Assembly: GCA_964036045.1 (NCBI GenBank)
Contig: OZ038383.1
Coordinates: 8,882,430 to 8,946,429, forward strand
Length of the DNA stretch: 64,000 nucleotides
Direction: 5' to 3'
Origin: Eutreptiella sp. 'Long Island Sound 2002'
Lineage: Eukaryota > Euglenozoa > Euglenophyceae > Eutreptiales > Eutreptiaceae
Part shown: in pieces, positions 55,006 through 64,000 of the stretch
Position numbering within the stretch: the first letter of the stretch is position 1
How the letters are laid out: each line of letters opens with the position of its first letter
Notes under the pieces: generated by a model
Database searches by the model: none
What the model was told of the DNA's origin: nothing
Seen by the model: the letters and a program-made list of their open reading frames with translations, nothing else
Translations under genes and position numbers: made by a program

Positions 55006-57681
55006 CTTAATTTGACGGTGGCACGACTTGGCATCAAAAGGTGAGCCCTTTGAGTTTATTTGCGCAAGAGCAAAAGAGCACTTTCGCACGTTTTGTGCAC
55101 ACTACGTGGATGACGTTTCTTGATTGGCGGACACAATAGAAGCATGCATAATGGAAAGGCCATGGACTTTGCACCCATTTGGTTCACAAAGGGTTAATGG
55201 TAAATGGTCCGTATGACGCATCAATAGAAAAAAATGGATATCCCGTTGAATTGCTTGTGTGGCGTACAGCCGAGTCCACACATTGGAGATTCGAAGGCTT
55301 CAAAAGGTTGGGACCAATGCCTGTGTGCGCTCGCATGCGAAAAATAGTCAACGTGCCGCACCACCACCACTAATCCACAAAGCTAAAAACCATACACTAA
55401 ATGAGGCTATTGCATCCGAGGTGGGAGAACTAACAACAAGGGGCGTAATTTTCGCTCCGAGATAGAGTGATATTAATGGAGGGGGGGGGTAATCTTCACA
55501 CCTAAAACACAGCTGTTCCTTGTGTTGACTTGTGCTTTGTGTTGTGGAATGTTGAACTGCATTTACAAGGGTATTATGTTGTGACATGAGATTTGCACAT
55601 TTGCTCTCATCGTTAAAACATGGTTCTTGACTTCTTGTTGTGTTGTGTTGTGTAATTTCCGCCTCGCAAAATGGATTGTGTTAACACGTGTTGCCAAGGG
55701 GTGGTGTAATTTTCAGGTGGCCGTCACATAGCGGTGTTAACACGCCACATCTCCGTGGCCACACATCATCCCCATGGGAATATGGGAGGGTCCCACAAAG
55801 ATTGTGGGTCACTCCTGCGGTATAGCCTGTGGAAGGAATGCGACGTTATGTCGTTAGAATGGACAAAGAGCCAAATCGAGGGGTTGGGCAGCGGTTGGCT
55901 TGGGCATGTTGTTGGGCACGGGGTAAAGAATTCGAGGTTTACAATTTAATTGGTCGTTGTGACTTGATTGGGCAATGGACAATTGGTAGGGGTTCTGCGT
56001 TCGCGATCCATGATGCGATCCAGCCTGATGGGAAGGGGACGGGTTACCACCGCCCTGTTCCGTTAAGACCCATTTTAGTATCCGATGTCAGGTTTGGTCA
56101 TGCAGATGATGTAAGGAAGTTGGGTCAACACAAGATCAAGAAACCCTTGCAAGTATTGGAATCTGCACTACGGGTACGGGTAGGGCATGTAATTGGGTGA
56201 ACACGATGAGAACTTTGAGGCGCCCACATAATGGCAAAGTGGCTTCATCCCTTGCCTTCTTGGGGGTTGCGAACGCTGAGCACAAGGACAACATCAGAAA
56301 TGGTTGATTCAACCGTGCCATCTCGGTTGTCGGTTTGTCGGTTGGGTTCGTTATGCCGGCCCATGCGTCGCGGACAGCAATTTTTTGTGCATCAAGAACT
56401 TTGTTGTGGATCGGCAATGTCTATCTCTTATGCCATCAATTGCCTTGGTCGTGCGCCTTTCCCGTGGACATGCGTTCGTGTTACTACCCCCCCCCCCGAA
56501 AGTAGACCTAGGTGCTTGGCGTACGTCCTCGCTTCGGCTAGGCCTTGGAATGCAATGCCTAGCGCAAGGGAGACCACGAGACACACACATGATTTGCACG
56601 CACACAAAGGATTTTGCTCGTGCCCACAATGCTTAACACATTTGGTTCTTGGTTTGTGTTGCTTGTTTGTTAAGGTTCGTCTTTGCTAAGTTAGTTCATG
56701 AAGTCTTTGTCGGTTTGGTCAAGTTTTGGTGTACCTTGGGATCCCACTGACAGGGATGGAGGAAAGTAGTATGACAATGCCCCCGGTGCAATGTGGGTGG
56801 AATGGACGAGGCCTAGTTGCAGGAGGGGGCTGGGGACGGAAAGAGGGTGCGCAACGTGTACCAATGTGTCAAGGGGTGAATGTGGTCAAGGCTGCAAATA
56901 GTCGATGGATGGCTGAAAGGCATTGAGATGTGGAGATCGCGGCACTCAAAGATTGTGCACGTGCGCAATTTTGGGTGCATTCTTGACATTCTATTTTGTG
57001 CTAGTCGTATGTTCGCCCTTCGGTTTTGCTCCCCTGAACTATCGAAAGCAAGTCTGTTCATTGCACTCGGAATAGTGCTTGCAATGAGGGCATTCAAGCC
57101 GTGCGCACACCCTCCGTGCTACCTCCGCGCTAGTAGCAGTAGCAATAATCCTTCCGCACCCGAATTGGAGGACCAACCACTGTTCGCCCCTTCAATCTTT
57201 TTGTGCACAACAGTTGTGCGTGGCGTGCCCGTGCGCGCGATCTAGCTCGGCGTTGTAGTGTTGAATAGAAATGGGTGTATTTGATGTGGTTATGTGGTTT
57301 GCATTCCACCAATCCACAAATGGTCCATTTCGGGTGCAATGTCCTATGCATACACAAAGGCTTCGTCCAAACAACTCTTCGGATGTTGTTTGCGCTCCTT
57401 TTGGTGCTTTTTTTTTTTTTGCCATTGTTTGCGCTTCGAGCCATTTTGGGAGGGGAGGCTTCTCCGTGTTTGGTCTGTTCGCGGGGGGGGAGGGGGGTTG
57501 TAGCACCCCAATCCTGGGCGGATCGCACTGCCAACATGATCTTTCCTTTCCTTTCCTTTCCTTGATGCCCTACCAAGTCACGACACGACTTAAACCGATG
57601 CGCAAGGGTAGATCTCATAGAACTCCTCGCTTTCCCGAGTGGCAACACGCATCGCTCCAAAAGGCGATTATTGCAAGCACC
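55006..57681. other. stretch before the RED gene
   Basis: No gene is firmly supported. A + strand frame at 55,829-56,200 has protein-like parts (RRYVVRMDKEPNRGVGQRLA, then FAIHDAIQPDGKGTGYHRPV) and may be a relic of unknown origin. A (TTTCC)n run, again a 5-bp unit, sits at 57,541-57,563, about 120 bases upstream of the RED start. Confidence 0.4.
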
Positions 57682-58054
57682 ATGGATCAAACACCGGACT
57701 ATCAAACCCCGGGTGGAAGCCTGTCCAACCAGGATTTCAAGAAGCTCATGATGACTCCCCGGCGTCCCGGTTCGATGGATGAGACCCCTGTTCCCGACTA
57801 CTTGATGCGGAAGAAGAAGAAACGTGAAGGCTTGCGAATCGATACGGACGAGGTATTTGCGAAGCCGCAAAAGAAGCAAGAAGAGAGCAAATTACACTAC
57901 AGGGACCGGAGACGAGATTCCAAGTACCGTGACAGAGCAACGGAGCGGCGTAGCGGAGAAAATCCGGATTATATAGACGACAACAAGATGCTTCGAGAAG
58001 CCGGACTGCCCGAGAGAAAAAAGGTCCGGCTTGGCGGGCGTGTTAAGGGGAGAG
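57682..58054 (+). CDS. IK: RED/IK splicing factor, exon 1
   Basis: ATG 57,682 opens MDQTPDYQTPGG. The frame is open further upstream, but only from here does it resemble the family. The RED_N domain begins with LSNQDFKKLMMTPRRPG (human IK has LTNEDFRKLLMTPR) and goes on with YRDRRRDSKYRDRATERRSG, close to the human KYRDRAKERRDGVNKDYEE. RED joins SMU1 in the spliceosomal B complex and is needed for activation and for splicing of short introns; it acts in the nucleus. The exon end is uncertain. The best-looking donor is GAG|GTAAGA at 58,055, but it gives phase 1, while AAG|GTCCGG (58,024) or CGT|GTTAAG (58,042) would give the phase 0 that exon 2 needs. Confidence 0.85.
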
Positions 58055-58378
58055 GTAAGAGGCAACGGTTGTCATTGCTCTTTCCCACCAAGTTCAAATC
58101 GTCCACTCATGTAGCCGTGTTCCAAGCTAGCCCACCGACACATTAATTGACGAGAGGTGGTTCGGACAGCGGATGGTGGCTGATAGCCGAGTATTGGTTG
58201 CTACACGTTGTTGGACGCTATTCGACGTTGGTTGGAGGTTATCGGAGGTCTTGGTAGGTCGTGTGAGGCTCTTTGAGGTTGGTTGGAGGTTATTTGGAGG
58301 TTGCTAGAGGTTGGGTAGCCTAACATTGTGCCGCATGAAAGTGCCCAGCTCTCATCATCATCTTTCTCCATTGGACAG
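58055..58378 (+). other. RED intron 1
   Basis: GGTTGGAGGTTAT and GAGGTTGGTTGG-type G-rich repeats lie at about 58,225-58,315. A pyrimidine tract and TTGGACAG acceptor lie at 58,361-58,378. Confidence 0.6.
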
Positions 58379-58825
58379 GAAGCCGAAACGCCGTCCTTTC
58401 AGACTCCCAGCAGGTCATCCATAGCGGGGCAAACGCCGCAATACACTCCGCAGGCCCAAACGCCACAGTACACCCCTGCACAAGCGTCCATGGCCTACGC
58501 CACCCCTGCCCCCGGCCAGAGCACCTCCATCGGCGGTACGACCGTGACCCGCATGTCCTCTGCGGCGGCAGCGGGGCAGCCGGGCGTGCCGAATGCTGCC
58601 GCGACGGCCGCCGCCAATTTGGCATCCGCGGCCGACGCCGCGGCGGAGCAACGGAATGCGGAAATCCGGCGGGAAATCGAGCAGAGTAAGTATCTTGGAG
58701 GTGATGCTAAGCACACGCATTTGGTGAAGGGGTTGGATTTTGCGCTGCTGCAGAAGGTCAGGCAGGAGATCACGACCACCGACAAGGAGGATGAGGAGAA
58801 GCAAAGCAAATTGGCGAAAGAGCAG
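58379..58825 (+). CDS. IK: RED/IK splicing factor, exon 2
   Basis: The acceptor CCATTGGACAG|GAAGCC and donor GAGCAG|GTCATG enclose 447 bases, phase 0 at both ends. A Thr/Gln/Pro-rich insert (AGQTPQYTPQAQTPQYTPAQ) and an Ala-rich stretch precede the family core SKYLGGDAKHTHLVKGLDFA and LLQKVRQEI, nearly identical to human (SKFLGGDMEHTHLVKGLDFALLQKVRAEI). A charged tail (TTTDKEDEEKQSKLAKEQ) closes the exon. The QTPQYTP insert is not part of the animal protein as I know it. Confidence 0.9.
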
Positions 58826-60918
58826 GTCATGCACCCACGCGTTCCTTATCCCAAGTCACTGCCATTTGCAGGATTATCGTGCACACGTACCCACCAGTAG
58901 TTCACGCGTTACACGTGTCGGGAGTATTATAGCGCCCGTATGTGTGACGCGGCGATACGTTATATTGGGAGCTGACTGGATTCATGCATACAGCATCACC
59001 CGAGGGCGAAAATAGCATAGTGTCACAAAACCCCACTCTTTGAGTATTCCGTGTGTCCCGAAAGTGCTCCCGCCGTGCTGTACTGTGGTCTCCGTTTCAA
59101 TCCCACGGGGAGGGCCATTTCAAGCCAGTCCATTGTCTCCACACGGGCATGCGGCAACGATCTGTTGGTGCACCGGGGGTATGGGGGTTGGGGGCTGGGG
59201 GTTGGCGCACAGCGGAGGATGTAGTGCCTGCATGTGGGAGTTTGATGATTTGTAGACGCGAAGCGGTTTTCGTGAGGTGGCTCCGGGCCCCTGCCCACCA
59301 ACACACTGTTGGGGTGCATGATGTGGATACACTCAGGCAGTCTGAGTGAGGGGTCCTGGAATGCAGGCTCAACAAAGACGGCTTTTGGCCAGCGGATTGG
59401 AGCAAAAGAATTCCTCAAGCACTTGTGCTCCTCTCTCGAGTACGTGTATCACCCAACACAACTTTTGAAGACAGTTGTATATTTCCATGAAGACTGCCAC
59501 ACAACAAAAAAAGGGAGATGTTTTCTATGCGCCTTTGTTTGTGGGACCCGAGCTGAAAAGGAGCCTGTCAAGGTAAGTGGGTAAGTAGAATGATAGAAAC
59601 AAGGCGGGCACGATTTTATGGAGGAAAACAAAAGTTTGGGGTAATGTGACCTCACAAAGAGGCTAAAGACCAGCAAACCAATGGGAAGTGGATTATTCTT
59701 TCTGGAGAAAAAGACTCAGAAATTTCGATCGAAAGAAAACGCTTTGATCGAAACACACAAGTTTCGATCGAAAAAGCTGCGCCAGTGCCAGACTAGATTT
59801 CCTAGGCTGATCACCAGATACAGGGGAAACGACTTGTCTTACGCTGTGTTCATGTATTTTTCACCATGCCTGGGGTGGTGAGGGTATGGGGGGCTGGTGC
59901 ACAAACTGTCATTCACCTTTCAGCGTCAACGGGTCAAAAATTTCAGGGCTGTTTTTTTTTTTCCAGACACGGTGGCCACCCACCGTGCATGCAACATTCG
60001 TCTTTGCTCCTCTTCCCCCACCTACCCACCCCCTCCATCTGTCCAGCCCCCTCCCCCCTTCCTCTCGCCTTCCTACACTCTTTTCCGGGAGTGCTCCATT
60101 TGCTTGACCTTCTTGACCTCCCAAGGAGGGCTGCCTCGTTGAAGCCTCGTCTTGCCTTGCCCCCCCCCCCCCTTGTTGTTTGGCCTTTTGGCTTAAGCTG
60201 CCTCACCTTTGCCCGCTCTCATAAGCACTAGTGGCAAAGCTCGAGTAGGAGAGGGGGAAGGGTCTCGGCTTTGGATGATGATGTCCAATCGTTGGTGGAC
60301 CTTTGTGTTTCAATTACAGTTTCAAATGCTCATTCAAATATAAAGCACAAATCCCCAACGACAGGGTGTTTAAAATGAGAAATTGAAAAATGCGGTGACG
60401 TTCATGATTTTCCCGAATCCTAGTTGCGCAACTAGTTGCGGCCTGACGAGGCAAATCCACACTCCGACAAGCGCTTTGGTGCCCCGTTGGTCCGCCTTCA
60501 GTGTGTTTGAGTCAAAGTGTATGTGCATGCGGTGGTGGGGGGGTTGGCATGACGCCTGCGTGGATTGCTGCCTGAAGCTGGCGGCGCCCATTGGCCTCTC
60601 GCCACTTACCCTTGTCTTTCCTTGAACCCTTTCTCTCCGCAGGTAGCGGCCTCTCACCACCGAGTGCTTTGAGGGCGGGGGGGGGGCGGGGGGCAGGAGC
60701 ACCGGCCGCAGCGGCCGACAGAAAGCAGCGACCCGACGCAACACCCCGTAAAGACACAATACCCAGACGGAATGTCACACAGGGGGTTGTGTGTGTGCGC
60801 GCGCGCGCGTGTCCGGCCGGAATCGCGTCTGCGGACACGTTGGAATGGGCCAGAATCATTTATGGACATCGGCCCATACCCATGCAATGGTGCATCACGC
60901 TGTTGTCATCGACCCCAG
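58826..60918 (+). other. RED intron 2 (2.1 kb)
   Basis: It contains pyrimidine-rich DNA (about 59,990-60,170), the minus-strand copy of dispersed repeat R3 (60,695-60,795) and a GC dinucleotide run near 60,798-60,809. It ends at ATCGACCCCAG. I see no further exon in it. Confidence 0.6.
60695..60795 (-). repeat. dispersed repeat R3, copy 2 (in a RED intron)
   Basis: The reverse complement matches 39,090-39,205: CTGTGTGACATTCCGTCTGG, GTCTTTACGGGG, GTTGCGTCGGGTCGCTGCTT and TCTGTCGGCCGCTGCGGCCG. It lacks the ~31-base insert of copy 1. Confidence 0.8.
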
Positions 60919-61128
60919 GAGGAACTGGAGAGGAGAGCCGAAAAATCAAGCAAGCAGAAGTTCCAGACGCCGCTAGGGGAAAGGTTGTACGATGCGATGT
61001 ATGGGTGGCAGGACAAGAAAGTGGACAATTTCCTACTGGGGCGTATTTACTACGTGATTGACTTTGATGAGTCTGCCGGCGACGTCCCGATCACGCAGTA
61101 CCGACCGAAGCACGAGGTGCCGCACTAG
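60919..61128 (+). CDS. IK: RED/IK splicing factor, exon 3
   Basis: After CCCCAG| the exon reads EELERRAEKSSKQKFQTPLG, then ERLYDAMYGW, VDNFLLGRIYYVIDFDE and DVPITQYRPKHE. This is the end of RED_N (human IEFKTRLGRNVYRMLF..., LPGRMAYVVDLDDE, DIPTTLIRSK). The open frame stops at TAG 61,126-61,128. A phase-0 donor GAG|GTGCCG at 61,117, right where the family sequence would go on, allows splicing to 62,447 instead; the spliced exon would end at 61,116. Ending at TAG would leave the protein without the C-terminal half (RED_C and charged repeats) that orthologues have. Confidence 0.85.
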   Translation, partial: EELERRAEKSSKQKFQTPLGERLYDAMYGWQDKKVDNFLLGRIYYVIDFDESAGDVPITQYRPKHEVPH

Positions 61129-61151
61129 CCCTCCCCCGTGCTGGTTTCCTA

Positions 61152-61157
61152 AATAAA
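61152..61157 (+). promoter_or_regulatory. possible poly(A) signal AATAAA
   Basis: AATAAA lies 24 bases after the TAG of RED exon 3, overlapping a TAA that is in frame with that exon. It could end a short RED mRNA inside intron 3. Confidence 0.4.
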
Positions 61158-61846
61158 CGGTGGCTCTCTTCTTGATCGTGTATGTGGATGTGGATGTGTG
61201 TGGATTTGTGAATGGGATCTGCATTGGCATGTGTATGTGGATGCTTGTGTGTGTGTATGGGTATGGGTATGGGTATGTGTATGTGTCGTGCGTTGCTGGT
61301 GGTACTGCTGCACCAGGATGCCTTTAGCTGTTTGCAGAGTACTGTGTGACTGGACCGTTGGCGCAGTGGATGTACGCATGGTTCTTAGTTCGCGGTGGAG
61401 TTCCAAACGTGTACGTGTTTGTGTACCCGCGTCTGTCTGACGGCCTGGCAGCCTTGGCCTTGGGCGGTGTACCCCTTCTCGGGGTACACCGCACATCGGG
61501 GAAAGCACCCTCTGAAGGGTGTCAGACGCAACAAACAACACAAAAACTTGCTACAGGCCCGTGCCTCCCAGTGACCATCTCCCTGAAGCTCATGGACGGC
61601 ATTGCTGCACAAGGTCAGTCTTCTGGAGGTTCTGTCAATACTGTTTGTCTGCCCGCCAGACATGTGCCCCTTGCATATGAAACCCCATAGCGGTAGCAGT
61701 ACAAGCTCAGATCGGTACGGAATGGCTGATGGTACATGGTGACACATGTTGTCGCCAGCGTTGTGAACAAAATGGCGTGAGTGGTCGGGTGGACCCCCAC
61801 CCTATCCGTGCGATGGCATCGTGCTCATGCTGCGGACGATGGACCG

Positions 61847-62108
61847 TCAGTCGCAAGGCCTAACCGGAATTGCTGCTCGGAGCTGCACCGGGTGCGTGCG
61901 CCGGACGGCCACGTCGGGCGCGACGGTCACCTGCGCCGGGCCGGCGTCGGCGCAGACGGTGAACGCGCGGCACGCCGGCGGGCGGCGGCCGCGCGGGAGG
62001 ACGGCGACGGGGGCGGCGCGGGTGGCGTTGGCCACGTCCCCCGTGAGGGCGACGGTGGGGCCGTCGGGGCCTTCGGGGCTCCAGAGGGCGGCGCGGGGGG
62101 TACTCCTC
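61847..62108 (-). CDS. candidate exon on the minus strand, beta-rich protein end
   Basis: Between the acceptor CATACCCAG|GAGGAG (62,108) and TGA (61,847-61,849) the minus frame reads LWSPEGPDGPTVALTGDVAN, then APVAVLP and RAFTVCADAGPAQVTVAPDV. Wobble positions are almost all G/C over 80 codons. The + frame shares the same wobble positions, so the bias alone does not set the strand; the alternating hydrophobic pattern favours minus. It resembles the VVP-----FALAV part of calpain domain III-like modules at 30-32 kb, but the match is weak. It lies within the presumed RED intron 3. Confidence 0.35.
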
Positions 62109-62446
62109 CTGGGTATGCACCACCATCCACGACCGGGATTGCAATCACGATCCACCACCATCCTGCCTCATCACTGTTCCGCACCCCGTCAGTGCAACTG
62201 GCGTCTGTAAAGACACGGGAAACGAGTCCAATAGCATCCAAGGCCCAGGCAAGGCACAGCTGTTGAGGAAGCAAAGCGCCCACTTCAGGAGCCTGAGCAC
62301 TCCCCACAATGTGCAAAACGCGACAGCTTCTCAAGCTGCCGAACGCCGTGTGTCATCCCCTTTGGTGATCCTGTCGGATCTCCAGGAGAGGGCCCGTTGC
62401 TCACTGGAATGCAGCGGCCACCACCACCACCGTTCACCGTTCACAG

Positions 62447-62609
62447 ATAGATTTATCGGCTGACGATCGACACAACGCAGGGCTCCCCTCCGCGCTGTTG
62501 CAGCAAATCAGCACCATTTGTGTGGACAAGCGCAAGGGGGTGTATGGCAACATCAAGGAACGGAAGAAGCGGGAATTGCAGAGGGAGCGAGAGAAACAGC
62601 GCCACGAAG
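62447..62609 (+). CDS. IK: candidate RED/IK exon 4
   Basis: The acceptor GTTCACAG|ATAGAT and donor CACGAAG|GTGTGA enclose 163 bases, phase 0 in, phase 1 out. The product runs IDLSADDRHNAGLPSALLQQ, then ISTICVDKRKGVYGNIKERK and KRELQREREKQRHE. Orthologues have here a short helix (SKLTQILSYLRQG) followed by basic, then Arg/Glu-rich repeats, the same order and spacing. It fits the phase-0 donor at 61,117. The rest of the gene would lie beyond 62,610. Confidence 0.45.
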
Positions 62610-63332
62610 GTGTGACGGTCCTGTGTCCCTGTGCTGTGCGTCCTACCCGCCGACCGCTTCAGGGCTCGTGACTGCACGCGGGAGAGGGCCCGCCGGCACC
62701 ACGTAACAGCGGACGACAGTCCAGAGCCCCCCCCCCCTCCCCCCCTCCCCCCGCGGGTGTATCCGAAAGTCGGGCGGAGGCAGACCGTGTGTGGATGGCT
62801 GGACGAAGGTCCCCGGCCTCCCGCCAGCCCCTCCACGAGCGCATGGCCGATCCCACGCCGACGGTTTTTAATCACTTCCTGACGCACCCGGGCGCCCCCG
62901 CCCTCACACACCCTCAAACACTCCTTCGGAGACTGCCAGTTGCCAGGAGTCCCCGGAGTGTTCCTCGGGCAGGCGGAAACTTGGCTTGTGTGCGCGCGCG
63001 AGGGGGGCGTGTTCGGCCCCCCCGAAGGAGGGTGGGGGAGGGGGGGTCTGGAAAAGGGGCTCTCGCGACAGGCCAGTCCAAAGAGGCCAGTCCAAACAAC
63101 TAAGATGACTCACCACCTGGGCCGCAAAGCGGTCTGGAGATGTTTTTTTCAAAAAACTTCCCCCTATGATACACACCTCACAATGATCAGCGCTTTGTGG
63201 GGATCACTTTGAGTCATGTATGTTGGGGTACCTCAGGACCCCCCCCCCCCACCTCTCTCGTCGGCCTGTCGGGGGTCCCCGTCACGGGAGCCCTGAAGGG
63301 GGGGGGGGGGGGGTCTGGAAAAGGGGCTCAAC

Positions 63333-63546
63333 CGCCGCGAGGTGGTGCATGACGAGTGACAGCTGGTGCTCCTTGTGGAGCGCAACGTTGATCTCCGCCA
63401 CAGCACTGATCTGTCCACTGGAGCCCACCGCGGCCAGGCTTTCCTTCTGCACCCACTCGAAGATCAGGGGTTTGCAGTCATGCCTGTACAAGGCGTGTTC
63501 GGTCCCAATTTCGGACAGTGAGATGGCAACCCTTTGCCATCCTTCA
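63333..63546 (-). CDS. candidate exon on the minus strand, unknown protein
   Basis: The minus frame reads WQRVAISLSEIGTEHALYRH, then CKPLIFEWVQKESLAAVGSS and AEINVALHKEHQLSLVMHHL, ending at a donor-like GCGGCG|GTTGAG (63,333). It looks like real protein with alternating strands; the opposite strand does not. The 5' end is unclear since several frames are open near 63,540-63,620. It may belong to the same minus-strand gene as 61,847-62,108. I cannot name a family. Confidence 0.35.
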
Positions 63547-64000
63547 TGCCGGTGTCTTTGACCCGAATGTCTGTTTGACGACCAACCGGTACAGTTGGTG
63601 CGCATGTCACCGCAAGGGTGGTGGCCCTGGGGTGCATTCCATAGACCCTTGGCTCCGGGATTGGGGGCCGGTGTAAACAAGAATACATTCGGCCTAAAAG
63701 AGACGTCTGAGAGGAAAGGTCCAGATGGTGAACCGGATCTGCCAGGTTTTGTAAAATGACCTCTTTTGAGTAACTTCAGACGTCCTGGTGCTACTGGTGG
63801 GCTCGGCCCTTGGAGAGGTCTGGGAAACATGCTCAAAGGGCCCCCCTCCCCGCAGCAGTTGCAATGGACCCAGCTCCATCAGCTGACAACAGGAGTGGCC
63901 AGTCAGCCCTGTTGATGACACCATCGACACTGATGGGGCATCCCGCACACACGCGGGATTCCACATGCCTCTCGTTGAAACGGAAGCGTGCCGAGTGTTT
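63547..64000. other. window end, no gene supported
   Basis: Frames on both strands are open but show no recognisable domain. Part may be the 5' region of the minus-strand gene above. Confidence 0.35.

Overview
The window is nuclear DNA from a unicellular eukaryote. It has split genes with GT-AG introns, GC-rich exons in AT-richer and repeat-rich surroundings, eukaryote-only families (PARP, kinesin, a Cav/Nav-type channel, the spliceosomal protein RED/IK) and DNA-transposon debris. The combination would fit an alga or other free-living protist. I cannot name a lineage from sequence alone.

Layout. 1-167 (+) is the last exon of a PARP catalytic domain. 2.8-3.7 kb holds a frame-broken RNase HI-like ORF. 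5007-6296 (+) is an intact single-exon amino-acid/auxin permease family transporter. 6.3-15.8 kb has no gene I can support, only diverged dispersed repeats. 16.2-17.2 kb holds a hAT-type transposase remnant and a short ORF with a PCNA-binding (PIP-box) motif. From 17,552 to about 32.3 kb lies one large broken gene (kinesin motor, coiled coil, ARM/HEAT-like solenoid, calpain domain III-like beta modules). It is split by a mobile element of about 10 kb (20,371-30,365) with 34-bp terminal inverted repeats and a TA at each end. The element is made largely of tandem satellites and carries a duplicated fragment of an OCA2/ArsB-type permease.

32.1-32.6 kb is a 41-bp minisatellite, and 34.6-36.2 kb a decayed ORF of unknown origin. 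From 49.2 down to 37.9 kb, on the minus strand, runs a Cav/Nav-type channel gene. Only repeats III and IV, the EF-hand-like C-terminal domain and the IQ motif are visible, plus Pro/Ala-rich upstream exons. Its introns are full of microsatellites (CA and several different 5-bp units), and about 175-bp direct repeats flank one pore exon. 52,666-54,852 is a 2.2-kb non-autonomous TIR element inserted cleanly at a TA in a 49-bp tandem array. 57.7-62.6 kb (+) is the gene for RED/IK, a partner of the activated spliceosome. Two protein-like exons lie antisense in its 3' region.

The identifiable genes belong to unrelated pathways (ADP-ribosylation, amino-acid transport, microtubule motor, membrane excitability, splicing), so no operon-like logic applies. 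What ties the window together is repeat activity: at least two TIR elements at TA sites, three or more dispersed repeat families shared between intergenic DNA and introns, and satellite growth. Several broken ORFs carry indels in homopolymers, so base-calling error and true decay cannot be separated here.
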